64,000 nt of DNA from VRUE01 sp963819755 (GTDB lineage Bacteria; Actinomycetota; Thermoleophilia; Solirubrobacterales; 70-9). The notes under the pieces are model-generated. The model was not told the DNA's origin. It saw nothing but the letters and a program-made list of their open reading frames with translations, and searched no databases. The translations under genes were made by a program, and so were the position numbers. How positions within the stretch are numbered: the stretch's first letter is position 1; every line of letters starts with the position of its first letter. The stretch lies in NCBI GenBank assembly GCA_963819755.1, contig CAWFXB010000002.1:1178001-1242000 (forward strand), in the 5' to 3' direction. Below are positions 40,458 through 48,684 of this stretch, one piece after another.

Positions 40458-40991
40458 CTACCCGCCCGAGCCCGCGGCCGGAGGCGCGGTCGCATCGCCG
40501 CCGCCCTCGCCCGGGCTCTCCCGCGCGATGTAGTCCTCGGCCAGCAGCAGGTTGTCCTTCGAACGCTCGACCACGTTGAGCAGGTCGCCCATCAGCGCGA
40601 CCTCCTCGACCTGCTCCTTGACGAACCACTGCATGAACTGCTCGGCGCGGTAGTCCTTGACCTCGCGCGCCAGCTCGAACAGGGCGAAGATCTCCTCGCC
40701 GACCCGTTTCTCCTGCTCCAGCGCCTTCTTCACCGGGGTCGTCCCGTCCGAGTAGCTCGTCTCCTGCGACTTGATGTCGGGGATGTGGACCTCCTCGCCG
40801 ACGTCGAGCAGGTACTGGACCATCATCATCGCGTGCTCGCGCTCCTCCAGCGCCTGCCGGTAGAAGAAGGCGGCGAGGCGGGGCAGCGTTTCCGCGTCGT
40901 AGTAGACCGCCATCCCGACGTACTGCTGGGAAGCGGCGAACTCGTTGGCGATCTGCTCGTTGAGGGCGTCGGCGAAGCTCTTCTCGGGCAT
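40458..40991 (-). CDS. Bacterial non-heme ferritin
   Basis: 177 residues. Ferritin four-helix fold: ADALNEQIANEFAASQQYVG, RQALEEREHAMMMVQYLLDV (E-x-x-H ferroxidase ligands), KKALEQEKRVGEEIFALFEL, and AEQFMQWFVKEQVEEVALMG. It oxidises Fe(II) and stores it in a 24-mer shell. The C-terminus is extended with a Gly/Pro/Ala tail (GEGGGDATAPPAAGSGG), likely exposed. It starts nine bases after the enolase-superfamily gene, so the two are in one operon. Confidence 0.93.
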   Translation of the reverse strand: MPEKSFADALNEQIANEFAASQQYVGMAVYYDAETLPRLAAFFYRQALEEREHAMMMVQYLLDVGEEVHIPDIKSQETSYSDGTTPVKKALEQEKRVGEEIFALFELAREVKDYRAEQFMQWFVKEQVEEVALMGDLLNVVERSKDNLLLAEDYIARESPGEGGGDATAPPAAGSGG

Positions 40992-41000
40992 TGCTTCCTT

Positions 41001-42062
41001 TCAGTCGGCCCAGCGGAAGCCGGTCGGCGTCAGCTTGGGCAGGAGAGGGCTGGTCGGCAGGTCGGGCGGCGGATCGGCTTCGTTGTAGCCGCGCGGCGCG
41101 GTGTCGTTCGGGGTGTCGGGGTGGAAGAGCGAGGCGAGGACCTGGATCTGCCCGCGGCCGGGGCCGAGCTCCCACTGGCCGCCGCCGTAGGCGCCGATCC
41201 CCCGTTCGGCGCAGTAGTCGTAGGTCTCGCAGAGGTCGCGCAGGCCGCCGATCCGCGAAGGCTTGATGTTGACCATCCGCGGCGGCCAGGGCAGCGCCTC
41301 GATGTCGGCGATCGAGTGGATCGGCGCGTCCCAGGTGAGCCGGTCGCGGACGGGCTCCAGCAGCGGCCGCGTCTCCTCGGTCACGTCGGGATCCTCGAGC
41401 CAGGCCTCGGGGAAGGCCTCGATCAGCTTGCCGTACAGCTCCGGGTCGGTCTCGACGTCGACCACGGTGCCTTTGTAGAAGCCCTTGAGGTCGAGCGAGT
41501 CGACGGCGCCGGTCTCGACCAGGGCCGCGATCAGCTCGTCGGTCCAGTCGTTGGTCGGATCGAGCTTGAAGCGCAGGCCTGAATAGGGATCGAGCTTGCG
41601 CCGCAGGGTCTCGATCGACGAAGGCTCGTCGGGGCCGCCGGCGAGCCGCATCGAGCAGACGAAGGTGACCGGCCGGGGCTCCCGCTTCAGCGCCTTGGCG
41701 ATGCCGATGCCGGCCTGGCGCAAGGCAAGGTCGAGCGCCGCCGCCTCGAAGGCCCAGCGCCGGTAACGGCGTGAGACGTCGCGCTGCGGCTCAGCCGGGA
41801 AGGTGTCGACGCCGCCCATGAGCTCGCAGAACTCGCCCAGTGTCGCGTAGCCGGTCAGGTCGAGCGTCGCGCCGGCGTCCTGCAGCGCTACGTGGTCGAG
41901 GGCGTCGTAGGTGACGTCCTCGCCGAGCCCGTCCTCGCCGTTGCCCCAGAGGTGGATCACGGTCGAGAGGCGTTCGAAGCCGGGGACGATGTGCTCCAGC
42001 CCCTGCAGCTCGTAGCCCTCGATCTCCAGGGGCAGGTCGGCGAGCAGGTCGAAGGTCGGCAT
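41001..42062 (-). CDS. Enolase-superfamily (mandelate racemase/muconate cycloisomerase-like) protein
   Basis: 353 residues from ATG 42062. The N-terminal capping domain is followed by a barrel with metal-ligand-like positions: RFKLDPTNDWTDELIAALVE, VDSLDLKGFYKG, EDPDVTEETRPLLEPVRDRL, and MVNIKPSRIGGLRDLCETYD. The KxK base of the superfamily is not obvious in RLKLD form (here RFKLD), so the reaction cannot be assigned. The gene precedes the ferritin gene and is divergent, by 42 bases, from a flavin oxidase-like gene of the amine-catabolic region. Longer in-frame upstream extension is rejected because it runs through the opposite gene. Confidence 0.75.
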   Translation of the reverse strand: MPTFDLLADLPLEIEGYELQGLEHIVPGFERLSTVIHLWGNGEDGLGEDVTYDALDHVALQDAGATLDLTGYATLGEFCELMGGVDTFPAEPQRDVSRRYRRWAFEAAALDLALRQAGIGIAKALKREPRPVTFVCSMRLAGGPDEPSSIETLRRKLDPYSGLRFKLDPTNDWTDELIAALVETGAVDSLDLKGFYKGTVVDVETDPELYGKLIEAFPEAWLEDPDVTEETRPLLEPVRDRLTWDAPIHSIADIEALPWPPRMVNIKPSRIGGLRDLCETYDYCAERGIGAYGGGQWELGPGRGQIQVLASLFHPDTPNDTAPRGYNEADPPPDLPTSPLLPKLTPTGFRWAD

Positions 42063-42104
42063 GGACGTGAGTCTACGAAGAAGCGTGCGAGACTCAGCTT
42101 GCCC

Positions 42105-43550
42105 ATGAAGCACACTCGTCATGGCTACTGGCTGGAGGAGACGGGGAATGTGATCCCGGCGCCGGAGCTGGTTGGGGACGTAGGCGCGGATGTCCTTGTG
42201 ATCGGCGGGGGATATACGGGGATGTGGGCTGCTTGGTGGGTGAAGCAGCTTGAGCCTGGGGCGAGGGTTGTTTTGCTGGAGAGCGAGGTTTGTGGGTTCG
42301 GGCCCAGCGGGCGGAACGGGGGGTTTTGCAACGTGATGTGGTTCTCGCTGCCCAACATGCGGGCGCGGTGGGGGGATGCCGGGGGGCTGGCTGTGGCAAG
42401 GGCGTCGCGTGAGGCAATCGCGGGGATCGAGTCGTTTTGCCGGGAGCAGGAGGTCGACGCATGGTTCCGCCGCGGTGGCTACCTGCAGGTCTCCACGGCG
42501 CCGGCCCACGACGGGGTCTGGGACGAGGCGGCTTCTGTCAGTCGCGAGCTGGGGGAGGGGGACGCCGTGCAGCCTCTGTCTTCCGTCGGGGTCGCCGAGC
42601 GCTGTGCCTCGCCTGCCTTCCGCACCGGCGCCTTCTATCCCGATGCGGCGACGGTGCAGCCGGCCCGGCTCGCCCTCGGCCTGCGCGAGCGCCTGCTCGC
42701 CGCCGGCGTGGAGATCCACGAGCACTCCCCGGTGCGCCGTCTCACCGCCGAGTGGAGCTTTGTCCCCCCCATAGGGGGCAAAAGTGTCCAACATCGGGCG
42801 GGAGGTGGGGCTATCGCCGAGACCGGCGGCGGCACCGTCCGCGCCGGGGCGACGATTGTCGCGATCGGTAGCGCCGCAAAGGCGCCGGGCGCGCCGCTGC
42901 GTAACGCCCTCACCGTCACCTCCTCGCACATCGTCCTCACCGAGCCGGTTCCCGATCTGCTCGAGGAGATCGGCTGGACCGGCGGCGAGTGCATCACCGA
43001 CAGCCGCGCCCTGATCGACTACTTCCGCACGACCCCAGATGGCCGCATCGCCTTCGGCTGGGGAGGCGGCCGGATCGCAATGGGCGCGCGCCTGCAGGGC
43101 CGCGCCGAGCTCGACCACGACGTGGTCGCAGCCGCGACCGCCCGGCTGCGCGAGTACTTCCCCGGGCTCGCCGGGCGGCGCCTGACCCACGCCTGGGGCG
43201 GCCCGATCGACGCCTCGCCCACCCACCTTCCAATCATCGTGCCGCTGCGCGGCGGCAACGCCTTCGCCGCGGCCGGCTACACCGGAAACGGAGTAGGCCC
43301 CTCCCACATGGCCGGCCGAACCCTCGCCTCCCTTGCCCTGGACCGCCGTGACGAGGCTTCGCGTCTTCCCTTCGTCGACCCTGCACCCCGCCACGTACCC
43401 CCCGAGCCCTTCCACTGGCTGGGAGGCGAAACGATCCGCCGAGCCCTGGTGAGCAAGGAGAACGCCGAGCTATCCGGCCGCACCCCGAGCCCGCTGAGCT
43501 CGCTGATCGCTCAGCTCCCCAAGCTCGTCGGTTTCCACATCGGCCGCTAG
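42105..43550 (+). CDS. FAD-dependent amine oxidoreductase (DAO/PuuB-like)
   Basis: 481 residues. N-terminal FAD motif ADVLVIGGGYTGMWAAWWVK and SGRNGGFCNVMW belong to the DAO/gamma-glutamylputrescine oxidase group; the C-terminal landmark is NAFAAAGYTGNGVGPSHMAGR. It would oxidise an amine or N-methyl group with release of H2O2 and aldehyde. Around residues 218-240 (FVPPIGGKSVQHRAGGGAIA) a segment coded by a hairpin appears inserted. The first 300 bases use GGG, GTT and TTG codons more than the rest. Its 3' end overlaps the convergent stress-protein gene by four bases. Substrate not proven. Confidence 0.82.
   Translation: MKHTRHGYWLEETGNVIPAPELVGDVGADVLVIGGGYTGMWAAWWVKQLEPGARVVLLESEVCGFGPSGRNGGFCNVMWFSLPNMRARWGDAGGLAVARASREAIAGIESFCREQEVDAWFRRGGYLQVSTAPAHDGVWDEAASVSRELGEGDAVQPLSSVGVAERCASPAFRTGAFYPDAATVQPARLALGLRERLLAAGVEIHEHSPVRRLTAEWSFVPPIGGKSVQHRAGGGAIAETGGGTVRAGATIVAIGSAAKAPGAPLRNALTVTSSHIVLTEPVPDLLEEIGWTGGECITDSRALIDYFRTTPDGRIAFGWGGGRIAMGARLQGRAELDHDVVAAATARLREYFPGLAGRRLTHAWGGPIDASPTHLPIIVPLRGGNAFAAAGYTGNGVGPSHMAGRTLASLALDRRDEASRLPFVDPAPRHVPPEPFHWLGGETIRRALVSKENAELSGRTPSPLSSLIAQLPKLVGFHIGR
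42758..42784 (+). repeat. Small hairpin repeat inside a coding region
   Basis: CTTTG (42758-42762), CCCCC (42764-42768), then GGGGG (42774-42778) and CAAAAG (42779-42784) fold into a hairpin within the flavin oxidoreductase gene. Outer CTTTG/CAAAG-type arms with a C-run/G-run core also occur in the intergenic hairpin at 39609-39659. The encoded residues interrupt the oxidoreductase without breaking the frame. Confidence 0.45.
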
Positions 43551-43960
43551 GCGGGCACGACGAGCACAGGCCGCTCGGTCTGGTGCAGCAGCTTGTAAGG
43601 GGTAGAGCCGAGGATCGCGCCTTTCAGTGGCGCTTTGCCCGCCCCGCCGACGACGATCATCCGCGCGTCGCGCTGCCGGGCGATGTCGAGCAGCGCTTCT
43701 GCGCCGCGCTTCGGCACCAGCTCGTAGCTGACCTCGACCCCGTCGGTCTGCACCTGCTGTCGTGCCTCGCCCATCAACTTCTCGCCGAATTCCTCGATCG
43801 CCTCCTCGTGTTCGGCGATCTCGCCACCCCAGATTCCCGGCGGGGAGTAGCCGAAGACGAGCGCCACGTCGTCACCCAGGCCCTTGGCCAGATCCACCGC
43901 CCGCGCGAGCGCCGCCTTGCTCGAGTCCGACCCGTCGTATCCGACGACTATCGAGCCCAC
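43547..43960 (-). CDS. Universal stress protein (UspA family)
   Basis: 137-residue single-domain Usp: SIVVGYDGSDSSKAALARAV at the start, DARMIVVGGAGKAPLKGAIL and GSTPYKLLHQTERPVLVVPA at the end. The ATP-binding pattern G-2x-G-9x-G-S/T is present as GGAGKAPLKGAILGS. It lies one base after the APC permease gene on the same strand, so it is in the permease operon; Usp genes next to permeases often modulate transport. Confidence 0.92.
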   Translation of the reverse strand: MGSIVVGYDGSDSSKAALARAVDLAKGLGDDVALVFGYSPPGIWGGEIAEHEEAIEEFGEKLMGEARQQVQTDGVEVSYELVPKRGAEALLDIARQRDARMIVVGGAGKAPLKGAILGSTPYKLLHQTERPVLVVPA

Positions 43961-43961
43961 C

Positions 43962-45509
43962 TCAACCCTCCCCTCCAGACGCGATGCCGCCGCTCGTGGG
44001 CTCGGATTCGCCCTCGAGGAAGCCAGGCGGGGCGACCTCCGGTCGCTTGCGGAAGAACTCTGGCACCGCCCTCCACTGCACCGCCATCAGGACGAAGCCG
44101 AGGACGAGGAAGAAGACCGCGATCACCAGCGGCGGGCCGAGCCCAAACCAGGAATTGCCCGATTCGGAGTTGGCCGGATCCGCGAGTTCGATCCCGTTCT
44201 TGATCAGCAGGTAGAAGAGGATCGTGGCGCCGATGGTGGGCCCGAGGCCGATGAAGAAGAAGTTCTTGACGCTACGCAGCAGCTCGTGCCGGTAGTAGAT
44301 CGCGCAGGCGAATCCGGTCAGCCCGATGTAGAAGGAGATCATCAGCCCCAGCGCCGCCAGCGAGTCGAAGAGGATGTCTTCGCTGACCAGGGTCAGGCCG
44401 ACGTACCAGATGATCGATGCGGCGCCCATCGCCAGGGTGGAGATGTGTGGCGTGAGGAAGCGTGGATGAACCTTGCCCAGGCTCTTCGGCAGCGCATTCG
44501 CCCGCGCCATCGAGAGCGTCGTGCGCGCCGTCGGCAGGATCGTCGTCTGCGTCGACGCCGCGGCCGAGGAGAGCACGGCGATGATCAGGATCTTGTCGAG
44601 CGGTGAGCCGAACACTTCCGTGCCCAGCGCGCTGAGCACGTCTTCCTGATTCGCCACCAGGTGGTCGACACCGGCGTAGGCCTGCGCCGCGACGGCAACG
44701 ATCAGATAGATGCCGAGCAGGATCAGGGTGCTGATCACGGTCGCCCGCCCGGGCGCCTCGCCGGGATCCTCGGTCTCCTCGTTGACGGTGGCGGTCGTAT
44801 CCCATCCCCAGTAGATGAAGACCGCGAGTAAGAGCCCGGCGGAGAGCTCGCTCGGGCTGAGGCTGAACGGGTTGATCCAGGAGAAGCTCGGATCGATCGA
44901 GCCGGCCGGCGCGCTGCCCGAGTAGACCTTGACCAGGGCGACCACGGCGAAGGCTGCCAGGGTGAGGATCTCCGCCGCCAGCAGTCCAACCTGGGTGCGG
45001 GCCGAGAGCTCGATCCCGATCAGCACGATCGCGGTCATGATCACGATCCAGAGCACCCCGACGGCGGTCACCGCGACGGTCGATGCCGCCGCGGAGTCCC
45101 AGCCGAAGAGCAGGAAGGTGTAGAGGCCGGCGATCTGGGCCAGATTGGCCATCACGATCACGTCGGCGACGACGATCGTCCAACCGGCGATCCAGCCGAG
45201 TTGCGGGCCCATCGCCTTGGTCACCCAGGAGAAGCTGGTGCCGCAGTCCGGGTCGGCTTTGTTCATGTAGTAGTAGCCGGCGGCGACGAGGAACATCGGC
45301 ACGAAGGCGATCAGCAGGATCGCCGGTGACTGCAGGGCGACGGCGGCGGCGATGAAGCCGAGGGTTGCGGCGAGGCTGTAACCCGGAGCGGTCGAGGCGA
45401 CGCCGATGACGACGCTGGAGACGAATCCGATCGCGTTCTTCTTCAGCCCCTTCTCGCCACTGCTCGGCGTGCGAGCCGGTGCGGGGGTCGGAGCCGTTGC
45501 GCTCTCCAT
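43962..45509 (-). CDS. APC-superfamily amino acid/polyamine permease
   Basis: 515 residues with about 12 hydrophobic segments. The first helix FVSSVVIGVASTAPGYSLAA carries the small-residue binding motif of APC transporters; further segments include FSWVTKAMGPQLGWIAGWTI and AVFIYWGWDTTATVNEETED, the latter typical of helix 6 in amino acid permeases. It imports an amino acid or amine by cation symport or antiport. It is divergent from the aminotransferase gene, across a palindromic operator candidate, and is followed by the universal stress protein gene. Confidence 0.9.
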   Translation of the reverse strand: MESATAPTPAPARTPSSGEKGLKKNAIGFVSSVVIGVASTAPGYSLAATLGFIAAAVALQSPAILLIAFVPMFLVAAGYYYMNKADPDCGTSFSWVTKAMGPQLGWIAGWTIVVADVIVMANLAQIAGLYTFLLFGWDSAAASTVAVTAVGVLWIVIMTAIVLIGIELSARTQVGLLAAEILTLAAFAVVALVKVYSGSAPAGSIDPSFSWINPFSLSPSELSAGLLLAVFIYWGWDTTATVNEETEDPGEAPGRATVISTLILLGIYLIVAVAAQAYAGVDHLVANQEDVLSALGTEVFGSPLDKILIIAVLSSAAASTQTTILPTARTTLSMARANALPKSLGKVHPRFLTPHISTLAMGAASIIWYVGLTLVSEDILFDSLAALGLMISFYIGLTGFACAIYYRHELLRSVKNFFFIGLGPTIGATILFYLLIKNGIELADPANSESGNSWFGLGPPLVIAVFFLVLGFVLMAVQWRAVPEFFRKRPEVAPPGFLEGESEPTSGGIASGGEG

Positions 45510-45577
45510 GGATACGACAGTAAGGCGAAACGTCTGCGTTCTACAAGTGGCAGATGTCCCAAACTTCGACGCCTGAT

Positions 45578-45594
45578 TTATACATTGCGTATAA
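45578..45594. promoter_or_regulatory. 17-bp palindrome, operator candidate of the amine region
   Basis: TTATAC-ATTGC-GTATAA is perfectly symmetric in its 6-bp arms and lies between the divergent permease (start 45509) and aminotransferase (start 45689) genes. A second palindrome AGAGATCTCT (45594-45603) abuts it, and TTGACC (45610-45615) follows. The PucR gene in the downstream operon is the obvious candidate regulator. Confidence 0.5.
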
Positions 45595-45688
45595 GAGATC
45601 TCTTCTGACTTGACCCAACGAACACTTGAATGAGAGAGTCAGGAGAGCTAGCTTTGTCCAGAACGTCGTAGGACGAAAGGAGAATCGC

Positions 45689-47110
45689 ATGGCCATCGCG
45701 TCGCAACCGACCGGGGCAGTGGATACCAGCCTTCAGGAGCTGGCAATGCGACATCTCTGGATGCACTTCTCGCGCATGGGCTCCTACGGCCCCGGCCACG
45801 AGATCCCGATCATCAGCCGCGGCGAGGGCTGTTACGTCTACGACGAGCACGGCAAGCGCTACCTCGACGGCCTCTCCGCCCTCTTCTGCGTCAACGCCGG
45901 CCACGGTCGCGCCGAGCTCGGCGAGGCGGCGGCGCGCCAGGTCGAAGAGCTCGACTTCTACACGCTGTGGAGCTACGCGCATCCGCGCGCGATCGAGCTG
46001 GCGGCGCGGATCGCCTCGCTCGCCCCCGGCGACCTCAACCGCGTCTTCTTCACCTCCGGCGGCTCGGAGGCGGTCGAGTCGACGCTGAAGCTGGCCCGCA
46101 ACTACCACCGCATCCACGGCAAAGGCCAGAAGCACAAGGTGATCGCCCGCGAGATCGCCTACCACGGCACCTCGCTCGGTGCCCTCTCGGCCACCGGCAT
46201 CACCGAGCTGCGCTCGCAGTTCGAGCCGCTCACCCCGGGCGGCTGCCACGTGCCCAACACCAATACCTACCGCTGGCCCGAGGACCGCCACCCGCTCTGG
46301 GCGGCAAACGCGATCGAGGAGCGGATCGTCTTCGAGGGCCCAGAGACGGTCGCCGCGGTGATCCTCGAGCCGGTCCAGAACGCCGGCGGCTGCTTCGTCC
46401 CGCCGGACGGCTACTTCGAGCGGGTGCGCGAGATCTGCGACCGCTACGACGTGCTGATGGTCTCCGACGAGGTGATCTGCGCCTGGGGCCGCCTCGGCCA
46501 CTGGTTCGGCTGCGAGCGCTTCGGCTACGTCCCCGACGTGATCACCGTGGCCAAGGGGCTGACCTCCGCCTACGCGCCGATGGGCGGGGTGATCGTCTCC
46601 GACCGCGTCGCCGAGGCCTTCATGCACGACAACGCCTCCTTCTCGCACGGCTTCACCTTCGCCGGCCACCCGGTCGCCGCGGCGGTGGCGATGGCCAACC
46701 TCGACGTCTTCGAGCGCGAGGACCTCTGCGGCCACGTGCTTGCCAAGGAGGGTGAGTTCCGCCAGATGCTGGAGAGCCTGCACGACCTGCCGATCGTCGG
46801 CGACGTGCGCGGCGCCGGCTTCTTCCAGGCGATCGAGCTGGTCAAGGACAAGGAGACCAAGGAGAGCTTCGACGACGAGGAGTCGGAGGACCTGCTGCGT
46901 GGTTATCTCTCCGGCGAGCTCTACAAGCGCGGCCTGATCTGCCGCGCCGACGATCGCGGCGACCCGGTGATCCAGCTGGCGCCGCCGCTGATTGCCGACA
47001 CGGAGCAGTTCGAAGAGATCCACGACGTGCTGCGCGGTGTGCTCACGGACGCCTGGGAGCGGGTCCAAAGCCGGGCCGGCTCGGCGAGCTGGAGTCCGAG
47101 GCGAGGCTGA
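45689..47110 (+). CDS. Class III aminotransferase (diamine/omega-amino acid type)
   Basis: 473 residues from ATG 45689, with the ribosome site AAAGGAGA; the in-frame GTG/ATG extension to 45626 lies before it. Pyridoxal-phosphate enzyme of the omega-aminotransferase group: YVYDEHGKRYLDGLSALFCV, FTSGGSEAVESTLKLARNYH, VILEPVQNAGGCFVPPDGY, MVSDEVICAWGRLGHWF, and the Schiff-base lysine in ITVAKGLTSAYAPMGG. Pyruvate-dependent putrescine and beta-alanine aminotransferases share this pattern. The alanine dehydrogenase gene in the same operon supports pyruvate as acceptor. Amine substrate inferred. Confidence 0.88.
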   Translation: MAIASQPTGAVDTSLQELAMRHLWMHFSRMGSYGPGHEIPIISRGEGCYVYDEHGKRYLDGLSALFCVNAGHGRAELGEAAARQVEELDFYTLWSYAHPRAIELAARIASLAPGDLNRVFFTSGGSEAVESTLKLARNYHRIHGKGQKHKVIAREIAYHGTSLGALSATGITELRSQFEPLTPGGCHVPNTNTYRWPEDRHPLWAANAIEERIVFEGPETVAAVILEPVQNAGGCFVPPDGYFERVREICDRYDVLMVSDEVICAWGRLGHWFGCERFGYVPDVITVAKGLTSAYAPMGGVIVSDRVAEAFMHDNASFSHGFTFAGHPVAAAVAMANLDVFEREDLCGHVLAKEGEFRQMLESLHDLPIVGDVRGAGFFQAIELVKDKETKESFDDEESEDLLRGYLSGELYKRGLICRADDRGDPVIQLAPPLIADTEQFEEIHDVLRGVLTDAWERVQSRAGSASWSPRRG

Positions 47111-47121
47111 TAGGCACGCCG

Positions 47122-48684
47122 ATGCTCACCGTGCAGAGCCTGCTCGACGAGGTCGGGATCGACCTCGCGGCGGGCACGCGCGCGGCCGAGGCGCCGCTGC
47201 GCTGGATCCACATCTCCGAGCTTGAGGACCCCACCCCCTGGCTCTCCGGCGGCGAGTTGATGCTGACCACCGGCATCCCGCTCGACAGCGCCGCCAAACA
47301 GCGCGCCTACATCCGCCTGCTCGCCGAGCACAACCTTGCCGGCCTCGGCTTCGGCACCGGCTTCAACCACAAAAAACTGCCCAAAGCACTGCTCGAGGAG
47401 GCGAAGAAACGCGACTTCCCGCTCTTCGAGGTGCCTTACTCGACCCCGTTTATCGCGATCACCGAGAAGGCCTTCGCCAAGCTCGTCAACGAGCAGTACG
47501 AGGTCCTGCAGAGGGGTATCGCCGTACAGCGCCGGCTCGAGCGGCTGGTCCTGGAAGAGCGCGGCCTCGAGGAGATCGTGGCGACGATCGCCTCCGCCGT
47601 CGGCGGCGCCGTGGCGATCCTCAACAACCGCGGCGAGCGCATCGCCGGGCGCAGCTTCCGCCGCGAGCTCTCCGCCGAGGCGGTCAACGCGATCCGCGAC
47701 GAAGCGCTGACCCACATCGCCGACGGTCACCCCTTCGTCCCCACTCACCCCTCGGTTGCCGGCCGCGCGCTCGCGCACCCGGTGATCTCGCCCGGCGGCG
47801 GGCCGCCGCAGGCCTGGGTGGTGATGGTCCGCGACTCGGGCGGGTTGGGCGACTTCGAGCGCCTCATCCTGCAGCAGGCGGTCGCCGTCGTCGCACTCGA
47901 GCTGATGCGACGCCGCGTCGCCCGCGAGACCGAGCGCCGGCTTGCAGGGGACGTGCTGGCGGGTGCGCTCGGAGGTCGACTGGATCCCTCCGAGTTGCGC
48001 CGCCGGCTCGAGCCCTTTGGCATCGGCGACGAGGCCGCCGTCCTCGTCTTCGATCTCGACGACCCGGCCGCCGCCGAGTCGGCGCTGGAGCGGGCCCTCG
48101 CCGCCGACGCCTGCCCGGCCGTCGTCGCTCCCCACACCAGCGGCAGCCATGAGCTGCTCTGTGCAGTCGTCGACGCCGCCGACCGCGACCCGGTCGACCT
48201 CGCTTCCGAAGCGCGGCGGGCGCTGATCAAAGAGCGTGGCGCGGTGCGTGCCGCGGCCAGCCGCCCGGCGCCGCCGGAGGAGTTGCGCCACTCATTCCAC
48301 GAGGCGCGCTGCGCGCTCGAGGCGACGGCGTTCTCCGAGAACGGCAGCGGGCCCGAGGTTGCGTCCTGGCGCGACCTGGGTGCCTTCACCCTGCTGCTCT
48401 CGATCCAGGACGACGACGCGCTCGCCCTCTACTGCGACAGCGTCCTCGGCCCGATCGAGTCCGGCGACGAGGAGTACGGCGGCGAGCTGCTGCGCTCGCT
48501 GGAGGCCTTCATCGAGCAGAACGGGCAGTGGGAGCGGGCGGCCCGTGAGGTCTACTGCCACCGCCACACCCTGCGCTACCGGATGCGCAAGGTGGAAGAG
48601 CTGACCGGGCGCGACCTCTCGCGTGCCCACGATCGCATCGAGTTCTGGCTGGCGCTGCGCGCCAGGGAGCTGGTGGGGACGTGA
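47122..48684 (+). CDS. PucR-family transcriptional regulator
   Basis: 520 residues. N-terminal PucR domain: TVQSLLDEVGIDLAAGTRAA, LRWIHISELEDPTPWLSGGE and LMLTTGIPLDSAAKQRAYIR. A middle GAF/GGDEF-like region, then the C-terminal helix-turn-helix: SLEAFIEQNGQWERAAREVY and CHRHTLRYRMRKVEELTGRD. PucR proteins control purine, amino acid and polyamine catabolism. It lies between the aminotransferase gene and the alanine dehydrogenase gene, 11 bases after the former and overlapping the latter by GTGA. Confidence 0.92.
   Translation: MLTVQSLLDEVGIDLAAGTRAAEAPLRWIHISELEDPTPWLSGGELMLTTGIPLDSAAKQRAYIRLLAEHNLAGLGFGTGFNHKKLPKALLEEAKKRDFPLFEVPYSTPFIAITEKAFAKLVNEQYEVLQRGIAVQRRLERLVLEERGLEEIVATIASAVGGAVAILNNRGERIAGRSFRRELSAEAVNAIRDEALTHIADGHPFVPTHPSVAGRALAHPVISPGGGPPQAWVVMVRDSGGLGDFERLILQQAVAVVALELMRRRVARETERRLAGDVLAGALGGRLDPSELRRRLEPFGIGDEAAVLVFDLDDPAAAESALERALAADACPAVVAPHTSGSHELLCAVVDAADRDPVDLASEARRALIKERGAVRAAASRPAPPEELRHSFHEARCALEATAFSENGSGPEVASWRDLGAFTLLLSIQDDDALALYCDSVLGPIESGDEEYGGELLRSLEAFIEQNGQWERAAREVYCHRHTLRYRMRKVEELTGRDLSRAHDRIEFWLALRARELVGT

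Noticed and set aside
42063..43415. Upstream extension of the enolase-superfamily frame
   Set aside because: The extension runs antisense through the flavin oxidoreductase gene and has no family resemblance; the protein starts normally at 42062.
45578..47068. Long - strand frame opposite the aminotransferase gene
   Set aside because: Antisense shadow; the + strand carries the complete aminotransferase with a ribosome site.
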